A stretch of DNA of 64,000 nucleotides from Prochlorococcus sp. scB243_498I20 (GTDB taxonomy: Bacteria > Cyanobacteriota > Cyanobacteriia > PCC-6307 > Cyanobiaceae), in contig JFMR01000045.1 in NCBI GenBank assembly GCA_000635015.1, forward strand, positions 310,001 through 374,000, read 5' to 3'. The stretch's first letter is position 1; each line of letters begins with the position of its first letter. The notes under the pieces are model-generated. The model ran no database searches and was not told where the DNA came from. It saw only the letters and a program-made list of their open reading frames with translations. A program made the translations under genes and the position numbers. Shown here one piece after another: positions 39,196 through 48,636 of this stretch.

Positions 39196-39813
39196 TTAGT
39201 TCTTATCTTGAAATATAGTACTTAAACGCGATAGAGGATTCCCAATTCCCGGTACTAATAATTGTGTTTTTTCGTCTTCCTCATCTATGCAAGAAGTATA
39301 AATTACCTGATTAGGTAGTAATTTCGCAATTTCATTTAACCCTTTATTTGAGCAAATAGCAGTTATTAAAAGAATCCTATTTGAATCAACACCTAAATCC
39401 TTTAATTTAATTAGAGTTTCTAATGTTGCTGATTTTGTTGTTATTTGTTCTGAATAAAATATAACTCCTTCATTTGATTCAATAGTTTGAGGAAGTTCTC
39501 CTAATGAGAGAGTTGAATTAGGAATTGCTTCTTTAGATCCAAACCAAAGAGATAACCCTTCGGGTAACATTGCGAGCACTTTTATTGGATAATCATTATT
39601 AATAAAGAATCCATCTGCGTCCCCATTATCAGTATTTATTATTTCTTTTTTATATGGCAGCCAATTACGTAATGCTTCATATGTAAGCCATTTCCCTAAT
39701 TGCTCATATCCTGTAGAGTATAAAGTATTTGGAGTGTTTTTTTCTCGCAATATTGAAAGCCAATGTTTTATTAATGGATGAGGAGGAACAATAACCTTTA
39801 GTGACATTGCCAT
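39196..39813 (-). CDS. UPRTase-like protein, probably inactive
   Basis: The 205-residue protein aligns by eye with uracil phosphoribosyltransferase: an ILLITAICSNKGLNEIAK strand and VIYTSCIDE match the C-terminal core. The PRPP loop (usually DPMLATGG) reads QITTKSATL here and the uracil-binding GDAGDR reads GNPLSR. Both catalytic elements look lost, so a regulatory or other binding role is more likely than uracil salvage. It is often labelled upp in related genomes. This is inference from motif comparison. Confidence 0.68.
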   Translation of the reverse strand: MAMSLKVIVPPHPLIKHWLSILREKNTPNTLYSTGYEQLGKWLTYEALRNWLPYKKEIINTDNGDADGFFINNDYPIKVLAMLPEGLSLWFGSKEAIPNSTLSLGELPQTIESNEGVIFYSEQITTKSATLETLIKLKDLGVDSNRILLITAICSNKGLNEIAKLLPNQVIYTSCIDEEDEKTQLLVPGIGNPLSRLSTIFQDKN

Positions 39814-39876
39814 ATATTTTCCTTTAAGATACTCTTACAAACTTTAAATACTTAAGTTCTAAAATACAGTCTTATT

Positions 39877-40389
39877 ATGATTAAATCAATTGTTTTCCCC
39901 TCACTAAAGAATGCATTAATTACTTTGTTATTTGTTGGGATTTTATTTTTTAATTCTGTAGATTCTGCATGGGCTAAAAGACCTCCTGAAATTAGAAACC
40001 AGCAAGACCTTAATTTAGAGCCAGATATGCATGGTCAAGATTTAAGCGGTAACGAATACGTTAAGTTTGATTTGAATGGATTTAATTTCAGTGAAAGTAA
40101 TTTAGAAGGGGCGGTGTTCAATAATAGTAAATTGCAAAACTCAAAGTTTACTGGAGCAAATTTAAGAGATGCACTAGCTTATGCAACAGACTTTACAGAT
40201 GCTGATCTTTCGGATGTTAATTTTACTAATGCCTTATTAATGGAGAGTAATTTTGAAGGTGCAAAAATAGATGGTGCAGATTTTACTGATGCTGTTCTTA
40301 GTCGTACACAACAAAAACAATTGTGTGCGATTGCTAATGGCACAAATAGTTCTACAGGAGAGAGTACAGAATATAGCTTAGGTTGTTAA
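39877..40389 (+). CDS. Lumenal pentapeptide-repeat protein
   Basis: A signal peptide (hydrophobic core about 12-28, cleavage after SAWA) precedes a right-handed quadrilateral helix built of pentapeptide repeats (A(N/D)LXX-type, e.g. FSESNLEGAVFNNSKLQN, TDADLSDVNF, FEGAKIDGADF) from about residue 55 to 140. Two cysteines near the C-terminus (about 149 and 170) may form a disulfide. It resembles thylakoid-lumen pentapeptide proteins of unknown function. Confidence 0.82.
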   Translation: MIKSIVFPSLKNALITLLFVGILFFNSVDSAWAKRPPEIRNQQDLNLEPDMHGQDLSGNEYVKFDLNGFNFSESNLEGAVFNNSKLQNSKFTGANLRDALAYATDFTDADLSDVNFTNALLMESNFEGAKIDGADFTDAVLSRTQQKQLCAIANGTNSSTGESTEYSLGC

Positions 40390-40398
40390 TCCTCAAAG

Positions 40399-41464
40399 AT
40401 GAAAAAAAAAAATTCCAGTTATTGTTGTTTCAGGATTTCTTGGTTCAGGTAAAACAACTTTTCTAAGACATCTTTTGAAAAATGGTAATAAAAAATTTGG
40501 TTTAATAATTAATGAATTTGGTGATGTTGGAATTGACGGTGATTTGATTAAAAGTTGCGATAAATGTGATGAATCTGAAGGCGAGTGCGTTATCGAATTA
40601 AACAATGGATGTTTATGTTGTACTGTTCAAGATGATTTTGTTCCATCAATAAAAGCTCTCCTGGAATTTAATCCTCCTATCGAATCAATAATTATCGAAA
40701 CAAGTGGCTTAGCACTACCAATTCCCTTAATTCAAGCACTTAACTGGCCTGAGATTAGGTCTTCCATCTATCTTGATGTAGTTGTTGGTATCGTTAATGG
40801 AGAATCAATGCTTAATGGTTCACCAATTAATGATTTAAATAAAATAACAAAACAATATAATGATACAGATAGAATTGATCACAACGCCTCTATTGAAGAA
40901 CTTTTTGAGGAACAACTTGAAGTCTCTGATATTGTTTTAGTCTCTAGATCAGATATCTTAAATGATCATCAGTTTGATGTTGTAAAAAATAAAATCCAAG
41001 GAAATCTAAACTCATATACACCAGTCCTTAAATCCAAGAATGGCAAAATTGATTTAAATTACATATTTGATTTTAATTTTAAAAAAGGTACTTATAAAGA
41101 ATTTTTAAGTGAAGAACATGACCATAATCATGTAGAGCTTGTATCAGATTCAATTAAATCAAATTATTACCTTGAAAAAAATGACTTCGAAAAAGAGATG
41201 TCAAAAATCTTGGATGAATTAAATATTCTTCGAATAAAAGGACGTATTTGGATACCGAATAAATCATTGCCTTTACAAATACAAATTGTTGGAAAGAAAA
41301 TTAATACTTGGTTTGAAGAAGCTCCAGACAATTGTTGGAGACCAAATGATAATGCTGGGCTTGAATTAGTAATAATTTCCTTTGATGAAAAATCTATAAA
41401 AACTTTCAATAGAAAAATTAAAGAGAAATTTAACATTTTAAGTGAACCAAAAATAGCAATTTGA
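40399..41464 (+). CDS. CobW-type GTPase/metal chaperone (COG0523), frame broken at A11
   Basis: Translated from 40412, the protein reads IPVIVVSGFLGSGKTTFLRH, giving the Walker A GFLGSGKT (coded at 40433-40456), then NGCLCCTV (the CxCC metal motif) and a histidine-rich EEHDHNH segment before a CobW C-terminal domain. An ATG at 40399 is followed by eleven A residues (40402-40412); that frame ends after 17 codons. One base fewer (ten A) would join ATG to the GTPase frame. In the main frame TGA lies at 40400, so no upstream start exists. Sequencing error, slippage or a non-ATG start are the options. Confidence 0.82.
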
Positions 41465-41509
41465 CATTATAGTTAGCTGCCGGGAAACTAAAGCATTAGA
41501 CAGCCCAAG

Positions 41510-41674
41510 ATGGAAAATCCAAAAATTGTACTAAAACAAATAATCTCTGACGAAGTTACATCAATTAATAAAATAAAATGTTCAAAATGTGGTGGGGCAG
41601 GAAACTTTAAAACTCATGAAAATTCAAGAAGAACTTGCTTAGATTGTTTTGGTAGAGGCTACATAAACATCTAA
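41510..41674 (+). CDS. 54-residue zinc-finger protein
   Basis: ATG 41510 to TAA 41672-41674 encodes two CxxC pairs: KCSKCGGAGNF and TCLDCFGRGYINI, the CxxCxGxG-type pattern of DnaJ-like zinc ribbons. The N-terminal 20 residues are mixed charged. It probably binds one zinc ion and acts as a small adaptor. It lies 45 bp after the CobW GTPase, a putative metal-insertion protein, so a shared metal theme is tempting but unproven. Confidence 0.65.
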   Translation: MENPKIVLKQIISDEVTSINKIKCSKCGGAGNFKTHENSRRTCLDCFGRGYINI

Positions 41675-41771
41675 TAGCTCAGAGAACCTTAAGTTAAAAA
41701 TATTTGTTTATTAATCAACAGTACTTTTTATTAAAATTTAAACTAATCTTCTAGTAGAAATTAATTTTTAA

Positions 41772-42026
41772 TTGGACCAATTTGCTGTAAAAGTTTTTGT
41801 AAGACTAAGACCCTCAGTTTTAGATCCAGCAGGGGAAGCTACCAAATCTGCCTCTATAAAACTTGGAGCCGAGGGAATAAAATCATTGCGTATAGGAAAA
41901 ATGATTGAGGTAAAAATAGAAGGTAATGGTGAAAACGAGGTAAGAGAAAAAATTAATTTATTGTGTGATAGGTTATTCGCAAATACTGTTATTGAAGATT
42001 ATGAGTATTCACTAGAAAAATTATAA
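41772..42026 (+). CDS. purS: Phosphoribosylformylglycinamidine synthase PurS subunit
   Basis: The 84-residue protein is the small PurS component, with [20 protein letters not shown] and the [11 protein letters not shown] strand of its ferredoxin-like fold. It forms the FGAR amidotransferase with PurQ and PurL. The start is TTG at 41772, judged by the conserved N-terminus. purQ begins one base after its stop, so the two are translated together. purL is not in this window. Confidence 0.93.
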   Translation: MDQFAVKVFVRLRPSVLDPAGEATKSASIKLGAEGIKSLRIGKMIEVKIEGNGENEVREKINLLCDRLFANTVIEDYEYSLEKL

Positions 42027-42027
42027 G

Positions 42028-42693
42028 ATGGATAATTTTACTGTAGGAGTTGTTGTCTTTCCTGGTTCTAATTGTGATCGTGATGTTTCATGGGCATTGG
42101 AAGGTTGTTTAGACATAAGAACAAAATACTTGTGGCATGAGTCTTCAGATTTAAGCGATGTAGATGCAATAGTTTTACCTGGAGGATTTAGCTATGGTGA
42201 TTATTTAAGATGCGGCGCAATTGCAAGATTCTCTCCTTTAATAAATGCCTTGGATGAGTTTGTTAAAAGCGGAAAAAGAGTTTTAGGAATTTGTAATGGG
42301 TTTCAAATTTTGACAGAATCAGGCTTTTTGCCTGGCGCCCTTACTGCAAATAAAAATCTTAATTTCATCTGTGATGATGTTGAACTTGATATAATTTCTT
42401 CAAAAGGAGGTTGGTTTAATAATGGAGGTGAAAAACAAACTATTAAGTTGCCAATAGCGCATGGGGAAGGAAGATATCATTGTGATTCTGATACTTTAAA
42501 AAAACTTGTAGATAATGAATTGATCGCTTTGAGATATAAGAATAATCCTAATGGATCCTCATTCGATATTGCAGGCATAACTAATGAAAATGGAAATGTT
42601 CTAGGTTTAATGCCTCATCCAGAGCGTGCATGTGACGAGACAATTGGTGGGACTGATGGTCTATTTACATTAAAATCATTAATATTGAAATAA
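42028..42693 (+). CDS. purQ: Phosphoribosylformylglycinamidine synthase PurQ subunit
   Basis: The 221-residue glutaminase shows [38 protein letters not shown] with the nucleophile cysteine, and [10 protein letters not shown] with the catalytic His/Glu. It supplies ammonia for FGAM formation in purine synthesis. It directly follows purS. The stop overlaps the start of a terminator hairpin shared with the convergent fba gene. Confidence 0.95.
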   Translation: MDNFTVGVVVFPGSNCDRDVSWALEGCLDIRTKYLWHESSDLSDVDAIVLPGGFSYGDYLRCGAIARFSPLINALDEFVKSGKRVLGICNGFQILTESGFLPGALTANKNLNFICDDVELDIISSKGGWFNNGGEKQTIKLPIAHGEGRYHCDSDTLKKLVDNELIALRYKNNPNGSSFDIAGITNENGNVLGLMPHPERACDETIGGTDGLFTLKSLILK

Positions 42694-42725
42694 AAAAAGA
42701 CCCCCAATTTTGGAGGTCTTTTTTT
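42692..42725. terminator. Bidirectional terminator between purQ and class II aldolase gene
   Basis: AAAAAAAGACCCCCAATTTTGGAGGTCTTTTTTT folds into GACC-C-CCAA / TTGG-A-GGTC with an A-tract on one side and a T-tract on the other, so it can stop transcription in both directions. It sits between the convergent stops of purQ and the class II fba gene. Confidence 0.8.
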
Positions 42726-42743
42726 CTTTAATTTGGGAAGAAA

Positions 42744-43817
42744 TTAAACAGTAGCTTTTACTTTTGGATCTAAATCACCTTTAGCGTAAAGATCAGCAAA
42801 GTAATTGGTGCTGTTTTGCTTGATCTTACTTGCTTGACCTTCGCACCAGAACTGCTTGTATCTATCAAGACAAACTTGCTTCATGTATTTTCTGGCAGGT
42901 TTGTTGAAATGTCTTGGGTCAAAGTTTGCCTTATCAGCAAATGCTGCCTCTCTAACCGCGGCAGTGAAAGCAAGTCTGTTATCGGTATCAATGTTGACCT
43001 TCCTAACTCCATTTCTTATTCCCTCTTGAATCTCTTCAACAGGAACACCATATGTTTGAGGGATTTCACCACCATATTTGTTAATGATATCCAACCATTC
43101 CTGAGGCACTGAACTAGATCCGTGCATTACAAGATGTGTATTTGGAAGTGCTTTATGGATCTCAGCAATTCTGCTTATTGCAAGAACTTCTCCTGTTGGC
43201 TTCCTTGTGAATTTATATGCACCATGACTTGTACCTATAGCAATTGCTAATGCATCAACTTTTGTTTTGGCAACAAAATCTGCCGCTTCTTCAGGATCAG
43301 TCAAAAGCATATCTGTAGAAAGTTCACCTTCAAATCCATGACCATCTTCTGCCTCACCTTTCCCTGTTTCTAATGAACCTAAGCAACCTAATTCTCCTTC
43401 AACACTAACTCCAACTGAATGAGCAAAATCTACTACTTTTTTAGTAACTGCAACATTATATTCGTAACTAGCGGGTGTCTTTGCATCTGCCTCAAGAGAG
43501 CCATCCATCATTACTGATGTGAAACCATTTATTGCTGCTGAATAACATGTTGATGGCTCATTACCATGGTCTTGGTGCATTACCACTGGAATATTAGGAT
43601 ATGTTTCTGTAGCAGCAAGGATTAGATGACGTAGGAAAATTTCTCCTGCATAATTTCTTGCCCCTCTTGAAGCTTGGAGGATTACAGGACTATCAGTTTC
43701 ATATGCTGCTTCCATAATTGCTTGAACTTGCTCAAGGTTATTAACATTGAAAGCTGGAATACCGTAACCATTCTCAGCAGCGTGATCTAAAAGTAGTCTT
43801 AGTGGAACGAGGGCCAT
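42744..43817 (-). CDS. fba: Class II fructose-bisphosphate aldolase
   Basis: The 357-residue zinc enzyme shows [20 protein letters not shown] (zinc-binding histidine and catalytic aspartate region), [28 protein letters not shown] and [12 protein letters not shown]. It splits and makes fructose 1,6- and sedoheptulose 1,7-bisphosphate in the Calvin cycle and glycolysis. It lies 147 bp downstream of the non-homologous class I aldolase gene on the same strand. A shared terminator follows at its 3' end. Confidence 0.95.
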   Translation of the reverse strand: MALVPLRLLLDHAAENGYGIPAFNVNNLEQVQAIMEAAYETDSPVILQASRGARNYAGEIFLRHLILAATETYPNIPVVMHQDHGNEPSTCYSAAINGFTSVMMDGSLEADAKTPASYEYNVAVTKKVVDFAHSVGVSVEGELGCLGSLETGKGEAEDGHGFEGELSTDMLLTDPEEAADFVAKTKVDALAIAIGTSHGAYKFTRKPTGEVLAISRIAEIHKALPNTHLVMHGSSSVPQEWLDIINKYGGEIPQTYGVPVEEIQEGIRNGVRKVNIDTDNRLAFTAAVREAAFADKANFDPRHFNKPARKYMKQVCLDRYKQFWCEGQASKIKQNSTNYFADLYAKGDLDPKVKATV

Positions 43818-43964
43818 AATTAAAATAAGTTAAATGCTATATAAAGCATATGTTTCCGAGAGTTTAGTATAAAGAGGTATCAAATGTCACGTCATTAGAT
43901 ATACAAAATACTAAATTAAAGAAACTAATTTTATGACCCAGAGTATATTTTTAGGATTTTTTCG

Positions 43965-45032
43965 TTAGTAAGTGTAGCCTGCCACAAACAATTGCTCATC
44001 AGATGAAGGTTGAGATCCTGCTACATAGGCACCTTTTGAAGCTTCAGAGTTTGCCTGGGCTCTTGCTATTAATGCTTTTTGCCCCCCTTCAACGTCGCTT
44101 CCTTTCCAGGCCTTTAAGCATGAGTGCTGTAATGCTCTTCCATAGGAGAATGAAACATTCCATAAAGCTTTCCTGTAAAGAGTGTTCATATTATTTAAAT
44201 AGACAGAAGCAGCTTCTTCGCTTAACCCTCCTGATAAGAAAACTATTCCAGGAACTGATGCAGGAACGCACCTTTCCATAGTTCTTATTGTCATTTCAGC
44301 AACTTTCATAGGATCAGCCTTTGTTGGACAATCTGCTCCGTTAACAGTCATAGAAGGTTTTAATAGAGTCCCTTCTAGAAAAACTCCATTTGCTTGACAG
44401 GCAATATAAACCTGCTTTATTACCTCTTCTTGAACTTCAGCGGTTTTTTCAATAGTATGGTCGCCATCCATTAAGATTTCAGGTTCAATAATTGGTACCA
44501 AACCAGATTCTTGAACGGACCTTGCATATCTTGCTAATCCCCATGCATTCTCTTGAATTGATAGTTTTGAAGGACAACCATCATTTGTAATTTGCAGGAC
44601 TGCTCTCCACTTTGCAAATCTTGCACCTTGTTCGTAATATTTTGCTGCTCTTTCAACTAACCCATCTAGGCCAGAGCAAAAAGTTTCTACATCTCCTCCT
44701 CCAGGAAGTGGATTTAGACCTTTGTCTACCTTTATACCTGGAATAATACCTAAATCATTTAGTTTCTCAACCATTGACTCACCATCTTGGTGATTCTGAT
44801 AAAGAGTTTCTTCGAAGAGTATTGCACCACTTATATACTTCCCAAGGCCTTCTGTAGTAAAAAGCATTCCTCTATATGCCTTCCTATTGTCTTCAGTATT
44901 CTCAACTCCAATTCCAGCGAGTCTTTTACCTACTGTTTTAGTGGATTCATCTACCGCTAATATCCCTTTCCCTTTAGAAGCTAGTAATTGAGCATTCTCT
45001 TTAAGCTCATTTTTGTAATAATTTAAAGCCAT
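43965..45032 (-). CDS. Class I fructose-bisphosphate aldolase
   Basis: The 355-residue protein shows the class I pattern LASKGKGILAVDESTKTVGKRL, IPGIKVDKGLNPLPG, AKWRAVLQI and LEGTLLKPSMTVNG with the Schiff-base lysine, and a C-terminal tyrosine (AGYTY). It is unrelated to the zinc class II enzyme next to it and catalyses the same reaction without metal. Both being kept together suggests different conditions of use, such as iron or zinc supply or time of day. It ends in SDEQLFVAGYTY, typical of the family. Confidence 0.94.
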   Translation of the reverse strand: MALNYYKNELKENAQLLASKGKGILAVDESTKTVGKRLAGIGVENTEDNRKAYRGMLFTTEGLGKYISGAILFEETLYQNHQDGESMVEKLNDLGIIPGIKVDKGLNPLPGGGDVETFCSGLDGLVERAAKYYEQGARFAKWRAVLQITNDGCPSKLSIQENAWGLARYARSVQESGLVPIIEPEILMDGDHTIEKTAEVQEEVIKQVYIACQANGVFLEGTLLKPSMTVNGADCPTKADPMKVAEMTIRTMERCVPASVPGIVFLSGGLSEEAASVYLNNMNTLYRKALWNVSFSYGRALQHSCLKAWKGSDVEGGQKALIARAQANSEASKGAYVAGSQPSSDEQLFVAGYTY

Positions 45033-45135
45033 TCTTTAATAATTCAGTTCAATTGATTTTTCCAGAATATGAAAAAAAAATAAAATCAATCCAATACTTT
45101 ATCGGGTGATAATTGCTACTTATAAATGTATAGCT

Positions 45136-46233
45136 TTAAATTTTGATTCTTAATCCGCTTTTCGAAGATTCTCTTATAGCTTCGCAAACTTTATGACTCG
45201 CAAGTCCCTCACATAAGCCTGGAATTATAGGTGTTTGATTAAAAATACTCTCAGCCCATAAATTTTGAATTCTTAAAACGGGAGCTATTCTTCCATCAGT
45301 CCATGTTTTTTCAAAATTAAATCTTGAGTCTGCAGTTAGATTTTGTATTTTATTTTCGTTGTTTGAATATTTCAAATTAAAACCATGTACATAATCTTTT
45401 TGGTTTTCGCTTTTAAGAATAAGTGAACCTTCGCTTCCATATATTTCTAAACTAAATCCTCTACCATTTTTAGAAATCGATGATAAAGATACCTGACATG
45501 GAATAAGATTCGAGCTGTAGTTTGATATTTCTATATTGGCTAAACATACATCTTCACTCGTAACATCATTTAAATCAGATGAATTAGGTAAAGGTCTTTT
45601 TTTTATTGATGTTGCTAACTTGCCAGACACGTTTATTGCTTCTCCAAAAAACCAATTCAACATATCAAATGCATGAGTCCCTAAAGCGCCAATAACTCCT
45701 CCACCTTTTTCTTCCAATGAATACCAATTCCAGGATCTTTTGGGGTCGGATCTACTGCCCATTAACCAATCTAATTTGACTAAATATATATCTCCTAAGA
45801 TATTTTCATCAATAAGTTTTTTTGTCTGAAGGAAAAGAGGTACTGCTCTATATTCAAAATCAACACATACGCTTAAATTATTAATCAAAGATATTCTCTG
45901 AAGCTCTTCAATTTCTGAGGATGATATTGAAACGGGTTTTTCTAGGAGCAAATTTTTATTATTCTCAAGAGCTTGTTTTGCTAACTTAAATCTTGATTCA
46001 GGAGGAGTGGCAATAATAATTCCATCAATTTTTGGAGATTTAACTAAGTCTTCCCAATTGTGAAAGAAATCTAAGCCCGTTTGTTTTTCTAATATCGATT
46101 TTTGCTTTTTCTCGTAATGATAAATTGCTACAGGAGTTAAGTGATCAGACTCTTTTAATGCCTCTAAATGAACTTTTTTACCAAACCCTAGTCCCGCGAT
46201 TGCTATTTTTAATTTTTTATTTTTAGTATTCAT
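45136..46233 (-). CDS. Gfo/Idh/MocA family oxidoreductase
   Basis: The 365-residue protein has an N-terminal Rossmann fold (IAGLGFGKKVHLEAL, about 12-26), the conserved LLEKPVS motif with catalytic lysine, and a second alpha/beta domain with GVIGALGTHAFDMLNWF. Members use NAD(P) to oxidise or reduce sugars and related compounds; the substrate cannot be told. It lies two bases from the small secreted protein's stop, in the same minus-strand run. Confidence 0.85.
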   Translation of the reverse strand: MNTKNKKLKIAIAGLGFGKKVHLEALKESDHLTPVAIYHYEKKQKSILEKQTGLDFFHNWEDLVKSPKIDGIIIATPPESRFKLAKQALENNKNLLLEKPVSISSSEIEELQRISLINNLSVCVDFEYRAVPLFLQTKKLIDENILGDIYLVKLDWLMGSRSDPKRSWNWYSLEEKGGGVIGALGTHAFDMLNWFFGEAINVSGKLATSIKKRPLPNSSDLNDVTSEDVCLANIEISNYSSNLIPCQVSLSSISKNGRGFSLEIYGSEGSLILKSENQKDYVHGFNLKYSNNENKIQNLTADSRFNFEKTWTDGRIAPVLRIQNLWAESIFNQTPIIPGLCEGLASHKVCEAIRESSKSGLRIKI

Positions 46234-46235
46234 TC

Positions 46236-46628
46236 TTATTCATTAAAAAACTCTGAACAACTATTTTTAATAACAACATCTATAAGTTCATCATTATTGG
46301 AAGTTTGCCATTTTGAATTGAATTGAGGAATTCCATTTATTGATGTATCTTTGAACTTTTTTTCATTACAATTAATTCTCATTACATAAAGTGATAACTC
46401 TCCATCATCATCAGAATTAGTTGGATTCTTAAAGAACTTTGTTAATACACTTATTTCACCATTTGGTAGCGGCCTAATACTCCCTTTATCAAGCCATTCT
46501 TTACCATCATCATTCTCTTTAAGGAGAACCCAATTAACATTTCCTATCGCATACGAATAGGAGGCAAAGTTTAAAATAAAGAGTAAAAGGCTTAAAGAAA
46601 AATACAATAAATTAGAAATTATTCTCAT
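46236..46628 (-). CDS. Small secreted protein (130 aa)
   Basis: Starting at ATG 46628 (a TTG 21 bases upstream would overlap accD), the protein has a signal peptide (IISNLLYFSLSLLLFILNFAS) and a mature domain of about 105 residues, with WVLLKENDDGKEWLDKGSI, two cysteines and beta-rich sequence. It resembles surface-adhesion protein E-like domains but I am not certain. It is probably periplasmic. It follows accD by one base. Confidence 0.6.
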   Translation of the reverse strand: MRIISNLLYFSLSLLLFILNFASYSYAIGNVNWVLLKENDDGKEWLDKGSIRPLPNGEISVLTKFFKNPTNSDDDGELSLYVMRINCNEKKFKDTSINGIPQFNSKWQTSNNDELIDVVIKNSCSEFFNE

Positions 46629-46629
46629 T

Positions 46630-47511
46630 TTATATATTTGCTTCTGCAAGTTCTTTTACACCATGAATTTTTAAAATTTTAGTCAGAGTATCCTTGAGAT
46701 CTTTCCTTTTCACTATTACATCAACAAAACCATGCTCAAGCAGATACTCAGCTGTTTGAAAATTATCGGGTAATTTTTCTCTTAATGTTTGTTCTATAAC
46801 CCTTCTTCCAGCAAATCCAATAAGTGCTTTAGGTTCCGCCAAAATTAAATCACCTAACATCGCAAAGCTGGCTGTTACCCCTCCAGTAGTTGGATGAGTT
46901 AGCAAGGGCATGTATAGGAGATTTTTCTCTTTATGCTTTTTTAGTGCTCCAGATATTTTTGCCATTTGCATGAGACTTAACATACCTTCTTGCATCCTGG
47001 CTCCTCCTGATGCGCAAACAATAAGAAGTGGAAAATTTTCCAAAGTTGCTCTCTCAATTATCCTTGTGATTTTTTCACCAACTACTGAACCCATGGATCC
47101 TCCCATAAATCTAAAATCCATAACAGCTAATGCTAAAGGCATTGAATTCACAGAACAAATACCTGTTACGACTCCATCTCTTAAACCTGTACCTGCTTGA
47201 CTTTCTTTAATTCGATCAGCATACGCTCTTCTATCTTTAAAACCCAAAGGATCTGTAGGACTCAGTGAACTATCAAATTCTTTGAATGAATTTTTATCAG
47301 CAATTATATTTATCCTTTCATCGCTATTAATCCTATTGTGGTGTCCACAATTACTACAAACATTGAAATTTGAAATTAGATCTTTTCTATAGGCTACTTG
47401 CGAACACTCTGAACATTTAACCCATAAACCATCTCCTTCGTCAGTATCTTGGGAAACTTTCCCAACAAATTGATCTTTACGCCTTGCGGCAAACCAGTCG
47501 ATTAATGACAC
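46630..47511 (-). CDS. accD: Acetyl-CoA carboxylase carboxyltransferase subunit beta
   Basis: The 293-residue subunit has an N-terminal zinc ribbon (CSECSQ and [10 protein letters not shown]), the carboxyltransferase core with [15 protein letters not shown] and [14 protein letters not shown]. With AccA it transfers the carboxyl group to acetyl-CoA to start fatty-acid synthesis. It sits between prk upstream and a secreted protein downstream on the minus strand. Confidence 0.95.
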   Translation of the reverse strand: MSLIDWFAARRKDQFVGKVSQDTDEGDGLWVKCSECSQVAYRKDLISNFNVCSNCGHHNRINSDERINIIADKNSFKEFDSSLSPTDPLGFKDRRAYADRIKESQAGTGLRDGVVTGICSVNSMPLALAVMDFRFMGGSMGSVVGEKITRIIERATLENFPLLIVCASGGARMQEGMLSLMQMAKISGALKKHKEKNLLYMPLLTHPTTGGVTASFAMLGDLILAEPKALIGFAGRRVIEQTLREKLPDNFQTAEYLLEHGFVDVIVKRKDLKDTLTKILKIHGVKELAEANI

Positions 47512-47573
47512 AACGTTACCTGTTTTTTCTATTTAAATCTAAGTATGGTACTTTTATCAAGAAAGATATATAA

Positions 47574-47611
47574 AAATTTGAGATCCTCTGGATTAAAAAC
47601 TTCTCAAATTT
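47574..47611 (-). terminator. Candidate terminator after prk
   Basis: On the minus strand AAATTTGAGA and TCTCAAATTT form a perfect 10-bp stem (47602-47611 and 47574-47583) with an 18-base loop, followed by TTATATAT. The A+T-rich stem and short T-run make it a moderate terminator for prk before accD. The T-run is weak, so partial readthrough is possible. Confidence 0.5.
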
Positions 47612-47650
47612 AAAAAATAATGATTTAAGTTGATAATCGAAAATTAATTA

Positions 47651-48547
47651 TTATTTATTTTTCTCCTCAATCATTTTATGAATTATTGGAGTGAGAATTA
47701 ATTCCATTGCGAATCCCATTTTTCCTCCATTTACAACGATACTTGTTGGACTTGACATAAATGAATCGTTAATCATTCCAAGCAAATATTGAAAATCAAT
47801 CCCCCATTTCTCTCTTGCCCCTTTTCTGAAATGTATGATCACAAAGCTCTCATCAGGAGTTGGGATATTCCTGCATATGAAAGGATTAGAAGTGTCAATT
47901 GTGGGAATTCTTTGGAAATTAATATCGGTTTTGCTGAATTGTGGACATATATGATTTATATAATCAGGCATTCTTCTCAATATAGTATCCACAATGGTTT
48001 CCGCTGAGTAACCTCTTTCTGCGTTATCTCTATGGATTTTTTGAATCCATTCTAAATTTGTTATCGGAACAACTCCAACAAGTAAATCAGCATAAGAGGC
48101 AACATTGTATCCATCACCTTCTACCCCGCCATGCAAACCTTCATAAAAAAGTACATCTGTTCCCTCAGGAATATCTTCCCATGGAGTAAATTGACCAGGT
48201 TCTAGGGATGTGCCAAGTCTTGTATTATGTTCTTCTGCTTCTTCAAGACTATGTAGATAATATCTTTTCTTTCCTCCTCCAGTTTCACCATAGATTTTAA
48301 AAAGTTCTTCTAGCTTGTCAAAAAGATTAGCCTCTGGACCAAAATGTGAGAAATTTTCACCTTTTGAAAGAGCGTCTGCCATAGCTTTTTTCATAGGCAT
48401 TCTCTCAAATCTGTGGTAACTATCACCTTCTACAACTGCGGGTACAATATCTTCTCTGGCAAAAATATGCTCAAAGGCTCTTTTTACTGTACTTGTTCCT
48501 GCTCCTGAAGATCCTGTTACAGCGACTACTGGATGACGTTTTGACAT
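47651..48547 (-). CDS. prk: Phosphoribulokinase, proteobacterial (class I) type
   Basis: The 298-residue kinase has the P-loop VTGSSGAGTSTVKRAF (residues 10-25), EGDSYHRF, LFYEGLHGGVEGDGYN and VPITNLEWIQKIHRDNAERG. Length and motifs match the class I PRK of proteobacteria such as Rhodobacter rather than the longer class II enzyme of plants and beta-cyanobacteria. The N-terminal regulatory cysteines used for thioredoxin/CP12 control in class II are absent from the P-loop here. It phosphorylates ribulose 5-phosphate for RuBisCO. Whether another prk exists outside the window is unknown. Confidence 0.92.
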   Translation of the reverse strand: MSKRHPVVAVTGSSGAGTSTVKRAFEHIFAREDIVPAVVEGDSYHRFERMPMKKAMADALSKGENFSHFGPEANLFDKLEELFKIYGETGGGKKRYYLHSLEEAEEHNTRLGTSLEPGQFTPWEDIPEGTDVLFYEGLHGGVEGDGYNVASYADLLVGVVPITNLEWIQKIHRDNAERGYSAETIVDTILRRMPDYINHICPQFSKTDINFQRIPTIDTSNPFICRNIPTPDESFVIIHFRKGAREKWGIDFQYLLGMINDSFMSSPTSIVVNGGKMGFAMELILTPIIHKMIEEKNK

Positions 48548-48636
48548 TTTTTAAAAACAATATCTAATGATTCTGACAGGTCATATGCCAACTTTATGTT
48601 TTACTTAAAAATATTTTTTTATTTATTAATTTTTTT

